Shown piece by piece: positions 43,697 to 52,688 of a stretch of DNA of 64,000 nucleotides. The notes under the pieces were generated by a model. The model worked only from the letters and a program-made list of their open reading frames with translations, was not told where the DNA came from and made no database searches. Every line of letters begins with the position of its first letter. Position 1 is the stretch's first letter. The translations under genes were made by a program, and so were the position numbers. Source of the stretch: CAWJAP01 sp963834365 (GTDB lineage Bacteria > Acidobacteriota > Vicinamibacteria > Vicinamibacterales > Vicinamibacteraceae); the NCBI GenBank assembly GCA_963834365.1, contig CAWIBS010000035.1, forward strand, positions 372,001-436,000. Direction: 5' to 3'.

Positions 43697-44391
43697 TCAC
43701 TCCAGTCCGAGAACCTGCCGCATCGTAAACCATCCCCGCCTGCCACGCACCCAGCGGGCGGCGACGAGCGCGCCGTGCGCGAAGGTCGCGCGATCGCGCA
43801 CCGCATGCGTCAACGTCACGCTCTCGGCGGGACCGTCGAATCCGACGGTGTGCGTCCCGGGAATGTGCCCGGCGCGAGTCGACGACATGTCCACGCCGCG
43901 CGAGAGCCCGCCGCGCTCGAGAGCGGCGCGAAGAGAGAGCGCCGTGCCCGACGGCGCATCCTTCTTCGCCGCGTGATGGGCTTCGTGAATGAAGGCGCCG
44001 TACGCGGCCGTGCGGCTCGAACAGGGCCGCGGCCCGCTCGACCAGGGCGTCCAGCAGGTTCGCCCCGACCGAGAAGTTGGCGGCGACGACAGCGCCGATT
44101 CCGGCGGCTTCAATCGCCGATCGCACCCGCGCCTGATCGGCCTGCCAGCCCGTCGTGCCGACGACGAGGTTGGCGCCGAGGGCGCACAACCGCGGCAGGT
44201 TCGTCACGAATGCCTGTGGCTGCGACACGTCGATGACGACGTCCACACGGGCCCAGCGCTCAGCGGTCGTCGAGGGTGCCGGCCGAGTCGCGCGACACGA
44301 TGCCCGCAATCTCGACCTCATGGGCCGGGGCCAGCGCCTCGATCAAGCGGCCCATGCGGCCGTGCCCCACCACGATCACGCGACAGCTCAT
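43697..44391 (-). CDS. dapB: 4-hydroxy-tetrahydrodipicolinate reductase (two frame breaks)
   Basis: NAD(P)H-dependent reductase following DapA. ATG 44391 (CRVIVVGHGRMGRLIEALAP) overlaps the lysC stop as ATGA. The dinucleotide loop is GHGRMGR; after a break near 44275 come VVIDVSQPQAFVTNLP and NLVVGTTGWQADQARVR; after another near 44015 the catalytic block FIHEAHHAAKKDAPSGTALS (His-His and Lys) and HTVGFDGPAESVTLTHAVRD. About 230 residues, slightly short but complete; the substrate-binding E-x-H-H appears as EAHHAAKKD. Confidence 0.93.
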
Positions 44392-45773
44392 CGGCTCGCT
44401 CGATTCGTATAGAGCGGCAGACAGAACCTGTCGTGCAGGCGCGTCATCGCCTCGATCAGGTGTTCCGACGGCAGCACGACCGTGATGTTCCGACGGAACC
44501 CGGCCTGCGACACCATCCGGATCGGTAGTCCCTCGAGCGCGCCCACGACGTGCGGGCAGAGCGCCGGATCGGTCCGCAGCCGCTCCCCGACGGCACAGAC
44601 CAGCGCCATGTCGTCGGTGGTGGACACCTGTGAGAACGCCGACAGATCGGCGACGATGGCGTCGAGCGCCCGGCGATCGTCGATGGTCACCGACACGCTG
44701 ACCTCCGACGTCGTCACCACGTCCACCGCGGTCCGGTGGCGCTCGAACACCTCGAACAGCCGCCGCAGGAACCCGTACGCCATCAGCATGCGCGTCGACA
44801 CGACGTCGATGATCGTGACCGGGCGCTTGCACGCGATCGCCGTCAGCATCTCGCCGCCGGAGGCTTCGGCGGTGATCAGCGTGCCGGCCCCGTCGGCGCG
44901 CGACGAGTTGAGGATCCGGACGGGAATCGCTTCCGCGACCGCGGGGACGATCGTGCTCGGATGCAGGACCTTCGCGCCGAAGTAGGCGAGCTCCGACGCC
45001 TCGTCGAACGACAGCTTCGGTACGGTCCGCGTGTCCGCGACAATCCGGGGGTCGGCCGTCTGCATGCCGTCGACATCGGTCCAGATCTGGATCTCCGACG
45101 CCCCGACGCAGACACCGAAAATGGACGCCGAATAGTCCGATCCCCCACGTCCCAGCGTCGTCGTCACGCCGGCGGCGGTGGCGCCGACGAATCCGCCAAC
45201 CACCGGAATGCCGCCGGACGCGACGATCGGCACCAGGACGTGCCGGCAGCGCGCCCGGGTCTCGTTCATCAGCGGCTGCGCCGGAATCGACGCATCGGTG
45301 ACCAGGACCTCCCGGGCATCGACCCACCGCGTCGCCAGCCCCGCATCCTCGAGTGCAGCGGCGACGATCCGGCTGCTGAGGAGCTCACCGACCGCCGCCA
45401 GCGCATCCTGGAGCCGCGGCGACGCGTCGCGCAGGACGACCAGCGCGTGCGCCAGCGTTGCCAGTTCCCGGAGGTCGCTGTCGAGCGCGGACCGGAGTGC
45501 GGCTCGCCGCGCGGGATCGCGGACCGCGCCGCCAGCCGTCTCGTCGTGTCGGCGGCGGAGCTCGTCGAGAAGCCGCGTGACGTCAGCGGTCTCCGCAGCC
45601 GCCGCGTGCGCGGCCATCGTCAGCAGCGTGTCGGTCACCTTCGACAGCGCCGAGACCACCACGAGAGGGCCGTCGGCCCCGCCGCGTTCGCGCGCCGCGC
45701 GCACGATGGCCACCAGCCGGGAGATCGCGGCGGCGTCCTTCACGGACGTGCCGCCAAACTTCATGACAATCAC
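44388..45773 (-). CDS. lysC: Aspartate kinase
   Basis: First enzyme of the aspartate pathway. 461 residues, unbroken. MIVMKFGGTSVKDAAAI is the kinase signature; LGRGGSDYSASIFGVCVGAS and QIWTDVDGMQTADPRIV build the active site. The C-terminal part has two ACT-type regulatory domains (ITIIDVVSTRMLMAYGFL, MVSQAGFRRNITVVLP), so feedback inhibition by lysine and/or threonine is expected; the length resembles the single-function lysine-sensitive enzyme. It heads lysC-dapB-dapA-dapD-dapE and is preceded by a 190-nt leader with promoter, leader ORF and terminator hairpin. Confidence 0.96.
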   Translation of the reverse strand: MIVMKFGGTSVKDAAAISRLVAIVRAARERGGADGPLVVVSALSKVTDTLLTMAAHAAAAETADVTRLLDELRRRHDETAGGAVRDPARRAALRSALDSDLRELATLAHALVVLRDASPRLQDALAAVGELLSSRIVAAALEDAGLATRWVDAREVLVTDASIPAQPLMNETRARCRHVLVPIVASGGIPVVGGFVGATAAGVTTTLGRGGSDYSASIFGVCVGASEIQIWTDVDGMQTADPRIVADTRTVPKLSFDEASELAYFGAKVLHPSTIVPAVAEAIPVRILNSSRADGAGTLITAEASGGEMLTAIACKRPVTIIDVVSTRMLMAYGFLRRLFEVFERHRTAVDVVTTSEVSVSVTIDDRRALDAIVADLSAFSQVSTTDDMALVCAVGERLRTDPALCPHVVGALEGLPIRMVSQAGFRRNITVVLPSEHLIEAMTRLHDRFCLPLYTNRASR

Positions 45774-45806
45774 AACAAGCCTTCCAGTGAAGAGCCTCGA
45801 CGCTGC

Positions 45807-45845
45807 AAAAAAAACCCGCCGACTCGGTCAGGCCGCGTCGGCGGG
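45807..45845 (-). terminator. Intrinsic terminator in the lysC leader (probable attenuator)
   Basis: On the transcript strand: stem CCCGCCGAC (45845-45837), 13-nt loop, stem GTCGGCGGG (45823-45815), then eight T (45814-45807). It lies 34 nt before the lysC ATG and downstream of a good promoter and a 29-codon ORF. A terminator in this place only makes sense if read-through is regulated. It is the clearest T-tract terminator in the window. Confidence 0.85.
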
Positions 45846-45870
45846 TAGGTCGGTGTCGTTGAGCGTGACG

Positions 45871-45960
45871 TCAGGACACGAATCGGCCCACCGAGCCATT
45901 GATGCTCCGCTTGATCGACGTTCGCATGTGGATCGTGACGATTCGACGTGCCCGGCGCAT
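45871..45960 (-). CDS. Putative leader peptide of the lysC-dap operon
   Basis: A 29-codon ORF starting only about 6 nt after the predicted transcription start (nearly leaderless) and ending at TGA 45873-45871, 26 nt before the terminator stem. It begins MRRARRIVTIHMRTSIKRS and ends GRFVS; an internal ATG gives an 18-residue form. Enriched residues are Arg, Ile, Thr and Ser, with a single Lys, so if ribosome stalling controls the terminator, threonine/isoleucine or arginine codons are more likely sensors than lysine. Inference from position and length only. Confidence 0.4.
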   Translation of the reverse strand: MRRARRIVTIHMRTSIKRSINGSVGRFVS

Positions 45961-45972
45961 GGTTGAGTCGAT

Positions 45973-46001
45973 AGTATAGAGACGCCCCGGACGCGGGTCA
46001 A
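45973..46001 (-). promoter_or_regulatory. Sigma-70-type promoter of the lysC operon
   Basis: On the minus strand TTGACC (46001-45996), a 17-bp spacer and TATACT (45978-45973): five of six and four to five of six consensus matches with ideal spacing. Transcription would start near 45966, giving a leader of about 190 nt before lysC. The -35 side nearly abuts the divergent SRPBCC gene start at 46009. Confidence 0.75.
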
Positions 46002-46008
46002 GAATCGG

Positions 46009-46476
46009 ATGCCCTCAGTCGATCACACGCTCGAGATGTCGGCCGATCCCGCGAAAGTGATCGCCGCGTTCTTCGACGAGGCCTCGCTCCGCGTCTGGTG
46101 GCGCATCGAGCGCGCGGTCGCCACGCCGCGCCTGCTGGGCGTCTACGCCGTCCAGTGGCCGACCACGGAGTTCGCCGACGAGCTGTTCGGTCCGCTCGGC
46201 GGGGTGTTCTACGGCACCGTCATGGACTACCGGGCGGAGCGGGAGTTCCTGGTGGCCGAGGCGCACTGGATCCCGCCCGCCAGTGAGGTCGTCGGCCCGA
46301 TGGCGCTGCACGTGAGCTGCACGCCGTCGCCCCAGGCCGGGTTGACGCGCGTGCGCGTCCTGCAGACCGGCGGCAGCGATTCCGCGCGCTGGAAGCGGTA
46401 CTACGAGATCATGGCGGCAAGCTGGACGGCCTCGCTCGCCGCCCTCAAGGATCTCCTCGAACAGCGCCGCCCCTGA
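46009..46476 (+). CDS. SRPBCC-domain protein (AHSA1-like)
   Basis: 155 residues. The helix-grip fold is indicated by DHTLEMSADPAKVIAAFFDE, SLRVWWRIERAV, a central PLGGVFYGTVMDYRAEREFL, and a C-terminal helix RWKRYYEIMAASWTASLAAL. The START/Bet v1-like cavity binds small hydrophobic ligands in relatives; no specific activity is known for this group. It starts about 43 bp from the -10 box of the divergent lysC promoter, without a clear SD. An octamer array follows 10 bp after its stop. Confidence 0.7.
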   Translation: MPSVDHTLEMSADPAKVIAAFFDEASLRVWWRIERAVATPRLLGVYAVQWPTTEFADELFGPLGGVFYGTVMDYRAEREFLVAEAHWIPPASEVVGPMALHVSCTPSPQAGLTRVRVLQTGGSDSARWKRYYEIMAASWTASLAALKDLLEQRRP

Positions 46477-46487
46477 CCGCGCCAGTC

Positions 46488-46537
46488 CCCTAGTCGCCCA
46501 GTCGCCCAGTCGCCCAGTCGCCCAGTCGCCTAGTCCC
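46488..46537. repeat. CCCAGTCG octamer array
   Basis: In-phase octamers CCTAGTCG, then CCCAGTCG four times, then CCTAGTCC, bounded on each side by CCCC. Unlike the other arrays, the unit is 8 nt. The terminal CTA supplies the TAG stop of the minus-strand pyruvate kinase gene at 46530-46532. Confidence 0.85.
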
Positions 46538-47952
46538 CGTCCAGCCTGCGAATCCCCAGGAAGTTCGTGTCCGGCCGCGTCAGATCCGCGCTCACGCTCA
46601 CGAAGACGACGATGGCACCTTCCGGAAGGAAGCCGCCGTCCCGCAAGTGCCGCTCGATCACGATCCCCGTGGTGTCGAACTCGACCACGAGCGGCGTGAC
46701 GCCGCGCCACAGTGCGAGCCGTCGCGCCAGCACGTCGTTCGGCGTCACGGCAAAGATGGGCACGTGCGGCCGGAACGCCGACAGCATGCGCGCGGTCTTG
46801 CCCGCCCGGGTCACCGCGACCACCGCGGCCGCATGGCCGCCGGCCGCCAGCGTGACGGCGGCCTCACAGAGCGCGCGGTTGTGAGGCACGCCCGTCACCT
46901 CGAAGCCCGGCTCGATCTCGAGCGACGGACGGATCGCCTCGGCGTCGCGAATCACATGATCGAGGGTCTGCACGGTCCGCGTCGGATCGACCCCCACCGC
47001 CGTTTCGCCGGTGAGCATGATGGCATCCACCGCATCGTCCACCGCGTTGGCGGCGTCGCTCACCTCCGCACGGGTCGGCCGCGGCTCGGTGCGCATCGAG
47101 TCGAAGACCTGCGTCGCGACGATCACCGGCCGGCCGCGCAGGCGCGCGCGACGGGTGATCTCCTTCTGGATGCGGGGCACGCGTTCGAAGGCCACCTCGA
47201 GCCCGAGGTCGCCGCGCGCCACCATGACGCGCGTCCGACACCTCGAGAATCCGGTCGATGTTCTCGACCGCGGCCGGACGCTCGATCTTCGCGATGAGGG
47301 GCGTCTGGCCGTCGCCACGAGCCGCCATGATCTCGCGGGCCCGCTCGAGATCGGCCGCCGTCTGCACGAAACTGAGCGCCACCATGTCCACCCCGTGATC
47401 GAGGCCGAACCGGAGGTCGTCGAGATCCTTCGCCGTGAGCGCGGAGGCCGGCAGCTTGACGTCGGGCATGTTGATGCCCTTGTGCTCCCCGAGCAGCCCT
47501 CCGGCCACGACCCGTGTCTCGACCGTCGTGCCGTCCGACGACTCGACCTTCAGCTCGATCCGTCCGTCGTCGAGCAGGAGTCGATCGCCACCCGTGACCG
47601 AGGCGGCCAGGCCGGCGTAGGTGGTCGCGACGCGGCCGGCCTCCCCGACGAAGTCGCCGGTCACGATCTGGAGGGCGCCGCCAGGCTCGAGGTCGAGCGG
47701 CGTGCCGCCCGCGAGCCGGCCGGTGCGAATCTTCGGACCGCTCAGATCCTGCAGGACCGCCACGTGGCGCCCGGCGCGGCTGGCCGCCTGCCGGATGCGG
47801 GCGAGTGACTCGCCGTGCTGGGCGTGCGTGCCGTGCGAGAAGTTCAGGCGGAAGACGTCGGTACCGGCACCAATCAGCTCGTCGATCGCCGTATCACTCG
47901 AGCACGCAGGCCCGATGGTCGCGATGATCTTGGTCAGTCGGCTCACAGGCAT
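46530..47952 (-). CDS. pyk: Pyruvate kinase (one frame break)
   Basis: Glycolytic enzyme making ATP and pyruvate from PEP. SRLTKIIATIGPACSSDTAI, VFRLNFSHGTHAQH and QDLSGPKIRTGRLAGG form the N-terminal half. The active-site lysine is in TPLIAKIERPAAVENI; a break near 47225 precedes VMVARGDLGLEVAFERVP; LTGETAVGVDPTRTV is intact. The usual VATQMLESM is VATQVFDSM here. About 474 residues, normal. The C-terminal allosteric domain lacks an extra PEP-utiliser domain. Its TAG stop lies inside the octamer array, so the last codons (LDGD) border the repeat. Confidence 0.95.
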
Positions 47953-47983
47953 AGTGTAGGTTAGGATGAGTCTGGTGATGTCA

Positions 47984-48199
47984 ATGACGTTGGATCACTG
48001 GCTGGCTGCGGCGCGCGCCGATGCCGAGCGCCGGGCGCTGCCTGAACTGCTCCCCCTGCTCGAATCGTTGCGAACCACCCTCGCCCGCTTACGCGCCGCC
48101 GACTGGAACGACTCCATGGCGGGACAGATCGACGCCAGCCGGGGCAGCTGGCCTGGCGAGTCGCGCTGGCCCGGGCGCGACGATGGGCGTCGGGTCTGA
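47984..48199 (+). CDS. Small conserved-looking protein upstream of amidase
   Basis: 71 residues from ATG 47984 (two further in-frame ATGs lie just upstream at 47966 and 47978). It reads MTLDHWLAAARADAERRALP, continues LLPLLESLRTTLARLRAADWN, and ends in a polar Trp/Arg-rich tail. Helical and acidic-basic, with no known motif. It overlaps the amidase start by 17 nt, so the two are translationally coupled; small partner proteins of amidases (AtzG-like) are known, but similarity is not evident. Confidence 0.5.
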   Translation: MTLDHWLAAARADAERRALPELLPLLESLRTTLARLRAADWNDSMAGQIDASRGSWPGESRWPGRDDGRRV

Positions 48200-49608
48200 C
48201 GTGCCGGACCTGACTTCCCTGACCATCGCAGAGGCCGCCCGCCAGCTGCGCTCGGGCGCCTTGCACTCCCGCGATCTCACCGAGCTGGCACTGTCGCGGA
48301 TCGAGGCCGACAATGCGTCGGCTGAACGCCTTCATCGCCGTCACCGCGCCGCCTGGCGCGCGAGCAGGCCGCGCGCGCCGATGCGGAGCTCGCCTCGGGG
48401 ATCGATCGCGGGGCGCTTCAGGGCATTCCGATCTCGCTGAAGGATCTCTTCGACGTCGAGGGGCTGCCCACCTCCGCGGCATCGCGGGTGCGTGACGGCC
48501 ATCGGGCCGGTGCCGACGCGGCGATCGTGGCCAACCTCCGGCGGGCCGGCGTGGTCTTCGTCGGCAAGACGAACCTGCACGAGTTCGCGCTCGGCACGAC
48601 CAGCGAGGACTCGGCCTACGGGCCGGCGCGCCATCCCGTGGATCCGACGCGATCGCCCGGCGGATCGAGCGGCGGATCCGCCGCGTCGGTCGTCGCCGGC
48701 ATGTGTCTCGCCACCGTCGGCTCCGACACCGGGGGATCGGTCCGCATTCCGGCGGCGGCCTGCGGCCTGGTCGGCTTGAAGCCGGCTTTCGGAGAAGTGC
48801 CTGTTCGACGGCGTCGTGCCGCTGAGCCGCCACCTCGATCACGTCGGTCCGCTGGCCAAGAGCGTGGAAGACGTGCGCCTGATGTTCGACGGGCTTCGCG
48901 GCCGGGCGGTGTCCCTGTCCGCGCCCGTGGAGCCCACCGCGCCTTGCGGGCGTGACGGCTGGCATCCCGCGCGGGTATCTGCTCGATCGGCTGCAGGACG
49001 AGGTCCGTGAGGCCTTCGAGTCGGCAGTGGCCCGCCTGCGCGAGGCAGGTCTGTCGTTACGGGATGTCGCGCTGCCGCACGCGTCGGACACACCCGCGGT
49101 CTACCTCACCCTTTGTCTCGCCGAAGCCGCGGCCGTGCATGCCCGGACACTCGAAACGATGCCGGAGGCCTACACCACGCCGGTTCGGCTCCGTCTCGAG
49201 ATGGGCCGCTACATCGCCGGCGAGGACTACGTGCGCGCACTGAACGGGCAGGAGGTGCTGCGGGACGAGGTCGACGCCGCGCTCGCCACCTGCGACGTGC
49301 TGATGCTGCCGACGCTGCCGATCCTGGCGCCGCCGATCGGCGCGCCGACCATCCGCGTGGGTGACAGTGACGAGCCGGTGCGGAACATCATGCTCCGCCT
49401 CACGCAGCTGTTCAACCTCACACGGCATCCAGCGATGACGTTGCCCGTTGGCGTGTCGGCCGAGGGCCTGGCCATCGGGCTGCAGCTCGTGGGCTCGTCC
49501 ACCGAGCGGCTGCTGGATGTGGCCGCAGCCGTGGAGGCGGCGCTGCGACACGGGGACGGGAGCCTCGCTGGCAATGCGGCCGGGGCTCCCGTCCCCGATA
49601 TCGACTGA
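48183..49608 (+). CDS. Amidase (amidase-signature family, GatA-like; four frame breaks)
   Basis: Amidase-signature enzyme. The Ser-cisSer-Lys triad is visible: Lys in GIPISLKDLFDVEG, cis-Ser in SPGGSSGGSAASVVAGM, nucleophile Ser in GSDTGGSVRIPAAACGLVGL. ATG 48183. Frame changes near 48310, 48358, 48800 and 48950 join into about 475 residues. It could be the GatA subunit of the Glu/Asp-tRNA amidotransferase, but no gatB/gatC is near, so a stand-alone amidase is likelier. The last 18 codons (GDGSLAGNAAGAPVPDID) are encoded by a REP-like hairpin that has extended the protein. Confidence 0.85.
49552..49596. repeat. 13-bp-arm hairpin forming the amidase C-terminus
   Basis: Arms GGGGACGGGAGCC (49552-49564) and GGCTCCCGTCCCC (49584-49596), exact complements around a 19-nt loop. 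Same family as the hairpin inside the GH5 gene at 10145-10187. Confidence 0.85.
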
Positions 49609-50630
49609 TGCTGTTCGCACCGATTTTCCACGCCTGGGAGCGCCGCATTCACGCCGCGACACCGGATCGCGTCGTGCGTCCGTTCGAATGGGGATTCGAG
49701 TGGGCCGGGCTGGACGATCGCACCGCGGGCGACCGTCCCCTGGCGCACTTCGCCGACACCGTCGCCGGGATCATGGCGGACACGGCGGCGTTCTACGCGA
49801 CCACCCCCGCGCCCTCGGCTGAACTGGATGCGCACGGGGTCGTCCGATTCGACAGCGCGCTGCGTACCCCGCATGCCGAGAACAACGTCGTCCACGCGCG
49901 CTATTTTCCGTCGGCCGATCGCACGCGACGGGCGGCGGTGGTCGTGCTGCCGCAGTGGAACTCGGATGGTGACGGCCACGTCGGGCTGAGCCGCCTGCTG
50001 GCGCGCTTCGGCATGAGCGCGCTGAGACTGAGCCTGCCTTATCACGACCTGCGCATGCCGCCCGAGCTCAGTCGCGCCGACTACATCGTCAGTGCGAACG
50101 TCGGACGGACCCTGCAGGTCTGCCGGCAGGCCGTGCTCGACGCGCGTCGCGCGGTCATGTGGCTCGCGGAGCGCGGATACGAGCGGGTCGGCATCCTCGG
50201 GACGAGCCTCGGCTCATGCCTCTCGATGCTGACGGCGGCGCACGAACCGCTCGTCCGAGCTGCGGCGCTCAATCACGTGTCGCCGTTCTTCGCCGACGTG
50301 GTCTGGGACGGGCTGTCCACGCAGCACGTCCGGGCCGGCCTCGAGGGCCGCATCACGCTCGACGATCTGCGGCGGCTGTGGCTGCCGATCAGCCCGCACC
50401 CGCATCTCGCGCGCATGCGACGCACGCCCACGCTGCTCGTCTACGCCCGGTACGATCTCACCTTCCCGGTCGGCCTCTCGAAGCGCCTCGTCGCCGATTT
50501 CCGCGCGATGGACCTGCCGCACCAGGTCGTCATGCTGCCGTGCGGCCACTACAGCACCGGTGTGTCGCCGTTCAAGTGGCTGGACGGCTACGTGCTCACG
50601 AAGTTCCTGCACCGGATGTTGAAAGCCTGA
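49608..50630 (+). CDS. Alpha/beta hydrolase (ABHD18-like)
   Basis: 340 residues, unbroken; the ATG shares one base with the amidase stop (TGATG), so translation is coupled. Strand and elbow: AAVVVLPQWNSDGDGHVGLS, RVGILGTSLGSCLSMLTAAH with nucleophile Ser in GTSLGS near residue 206. The acid is probably Asp in LVYARYDLTFPVGLSK and the base His in MLPCGHYSTGVSPFKW. N-terminal ~90 residues form a helical lid (ERRIHAATPDRVVRPFEWGF). It resembles the ABHD18 group; substrate unknown. No signal peptide. Confidence 0.85.
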   Translation: MLFAPIFHAWERRIHAATPDRVVRPFEWGFEWAGLDDRTAGDRPLAHFADTVAGIMADTAAFYATTPAPSAELDAHGVVRFDSALRTPHAENNVVHARYFPSADRTRRAAVVVLPQWNSDGDGHVGLSRLLARFGMSALRLSLPYHDLRMPPELSRADYIVSANVGRTLQVCRQAVLDARRAVMWLAERGYERVGILGTSLGSCLSMLTAAHEPLVRAAALNHVSPFFADVVWDGLSTQHVRAGLEGRITLDDLRRLWLPISPHPHLARMRRTPTLLVYARYDLTFPVGLSKRLVADFRAMDLPHQVVMLPCGHYSTGVSPFKWLDGYVLTKFLHRMLKA

Positions 50631-50667
50631 AAAGGGCGCCGTGACCGCAGGTGCCTCGACCAGGTGA

Positions 50668-50693
50668 CCCCGCGGCTGAAGCCTCGGGGCTAC
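50668..50693. repeat. Single TGAA-loop hairpin with GTAG end
   Basis: CCCCGCGGC-TGAA-GCCTCGGGG (50668-50689) with one mismatch, followed by CTAC (50690-50693). Read on the minus strand, the GTAG contains the TAG stop of the small membrane protein gene. Confidence 0.75.
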
Positions 50694-51007
50694 AGGTACT
50701 TCAGGAGGCCGCGCATGGCGTCATAGAGCGCGCCGGCGAGCGCCTTGACGAGCGGAGACACCTCCCCGTCCCTGACGGCATCGGCGACGGTCACCGGGTC
50801 AGTGAGGAGGAGCCAGATGGTGGCTGCGGCAAGCGTCGCTGCCACAACCGCCACGGCGCCGAAAACGCTGATGCTGAGACGGGCCAGTCCCACGATCGGA
50901 GTCCGCGTAGCGTCGAGGTTCGACCACAGTGGACGAACCCCGACCGCCGGAGGTTCGGTGCCGCTGCCTGACGTCGAAACGCGGCGCACCGCGCTCGGAT
51001 CATACAA
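50690..51007 (-). CDS. Small single-TM membrane protein, unrecognised
   Basis: 105 residues. A Ser/Pro-rich N-terminus leads to one hydrophobic helix (SVFGAVAVVAATLAAATIWL), then an acidic amphipathic segment (DPVTVADAVRDGEVSPLVKA) and a terminal helix LAGALYDAMRGLLKYL. The conserved-looking C-terminus suggests a real gene, although no function is known. The start at 51007 is poorly supported because a repeat array lies directly upstream; a downstream start near 50900 would keep the TM. Its stop codon is part of a REP-like GTAG box. Confidence 0.6.
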   Translation of the reverse strand: MYDPSAVRRVSTSGSGTEPPAVGVRPLWSNLDATRTPIVGLARLSISVFGAVAVVAATLAAATIWLLLTDPVTVADAVRDGEVSPLVKALAGALYDAMRGLLKYL

Positions 51008-51020
51008 CCGCCCGCGCCGG

Positions 51021-51322
51021 GACCGGTGACCAGAGCAACGACCAGTGACAAGCTACCAGAGGCCAGAGGCAACGACGAGTGACCAACTACCAGCGACCAG
51101 GAACCCGCATCCCAGTGACCAGCTACCAGCGACCACTACGCATCACATGACGTATTACTGCTCTGGAACCGTGAAGTTATCGAGGGCTTCGCAGGCAACT
51201 GGTCACTGGCATTTGTGAGCTAGTGGCTGGCGTTAGCTAGTCACGTCGTAGCTGGTCACCTCGTAGCTGGTCACTTGTAGCTGGAGTTAGCTGGTCACTG
51301 GTAGCTGGTCACTGGTCGCTGG
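51021..51322. repeat. Large opposed-arm heptamer array (CTGGTNN / NNACCAG)
   Basis: Left arm 51021-51136 consists of ACCAG-ending units (TGACCAG, CTACCAG, CGACCAG); right arm 51197-51322 of the complement (CTGGTCA, CTGGTAG, CTGGTCG, CTAGTCA). About 60 unrelated bases separate them. The right arm runs into the 3' end of the M16 gene and encodes its last ~9 residues and stop. It fills the gap between the small membrane protein and the M16 pair. Confidence 0.8.
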
Positions 51323-52688
51323 ATCGAAGCTGGCCGGCAGCTCCTCGGGCGGCCCCAGGCCGAGGGCGTCGAGGTCTCCGGTCCGACTCCGATCGCCGAC
51401 AATCACGACCTGCAGGTCGCGAGTGGGCAGATACCGGCGTGCCACGTCCAGCACGTCGGCCTCGGTGACCCCGCGGACGGCGGCGACGAACCGGTCGAAA
51501 TAGTCGTCGGGCAGGTCGTGGAGCACGAGCTGGCTGACCGCACGCGCGATCTGGTCAGCGGTCTCGAAGTTGCGCGGATAGCCGCGCGTGAGGGCCGCGT
51601 GTGCCCGGGTCAGCTCTGCCGGTGTGAGTCGGTCGAGGACCCGAGATCGCCGCGATCTCGGCGATCACGTCCGCCACGGCCTCCGCGGTCGCATCGCTCT
51701 GGACGCTGGCCTGGACGGCGAAGGGGCCGGCCTGCCGCCGGTAGTCGAACGACGAACGCGCGCCGTACGTGAACCCCTTCTCCTCACGGAGCTTCAGGTT
51801 GATCCGGCTGACGAACGCGCCGCCCAGCGCCGTGTTCAGGACCGTCAGCGCCGGGTAGTCGGGTGTCGAACGTGCGGCGGCGATCCGCCCGATCCTCAAC
51901 TCGGACTGCGCCGCGCCGGCGCGGTGCACCAACGCAATGCTCGACCCGGTCGCGGACGGCGTTGGCTCGTCGGTCACGGTCGCACGGTTCGACGACGTCC
52001 CGGTCGCAGGCCACGCCCGCTCGACCAGCGCCACGACCTCGTCGTGCGAGATGTCGCCGACCGCGATCAGCGTCGGGCTCGAGGCGAGGAACACATCGTG
52101 ATGGAACGCCCGGAGCTCGTCCACGGTCATGGCAGCGACGGCGGACTCCGATCCCAGCGACGTGTGGCCGTACGGATGCGACGCCGTACAGCCGCCAGGC
52201 GAAGCACCCGCTCTGCCACGGCTCCAGGGACGTCGCGGAGCTGGAGCAGGCGGCTGACGCGATTGTCGCGCACGCGCGCGACATCCGCCTCGTCGAACCT
52301 GCGGACGCTGGACGACGCCGGCGAGGATGGCGAGCGCGCGGTCGGCGAACCGTGCCAGCGTGACGATCGACACCGTCGTCGCGTCCACGCCCACTTCCGT
52401 GTCGAGCTGCGAGCCGATGCGGGCCAGCGCGTCGTGCAGCGTCAGCGCGTCGAGGTCGGTCGTGCCCTCGTCCAGCAGATCCGCCGTCAGCGCCGACAAC
52501 CCATGCCGGTCCGGCGGGTCCGCCGCGCTGCCGGTCGGGAACAGGGCCGTGAGCGACAGCACGGGCACGTCCCGGTGCTCGACCGTCCAGACGCGGAACC
52601 CGTCGGCACGCGTGTGCTTGCGGATCGGCGGGAACCGGATCGACGCCTCGGGGCCGAGCGCCGGCAGCTTCGACCGATCGACGTTCAC
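51287..52688 (-). CDS. M16 peptidase-like subunit lacking the zinc motif (frame breaks)
   Basis: Pitrilysin-fold protein, about 467 residues. GTG 52688 overlaps the stop of the upstream M16 gene (GTGA). The strand-helix block where HxxEH should be reads GLSALTADLLDEGTTDLDA, so no zinc ligands: probably the non-catalytic half of a heterodimer. SHPYGHTSLGSESAVAAMTV and the glycine-rich KLREEKGFTYGARSSFDY with R...Y pair of the substrate cleft are typical. Two compensating breaks (near 52310 and 52195) and one near 51650. The C-terminal SDQLPVTS is translated from the heptamer array. Confidence 0.85.

Noticed and set aside
45774..46001. Lysine riboswitch (L-box) or T-box before lysC
   Set aside because: No conserved L-box core and no T-box sequence are present, and the leader is too short for either; only the ORF and terminator are visible.
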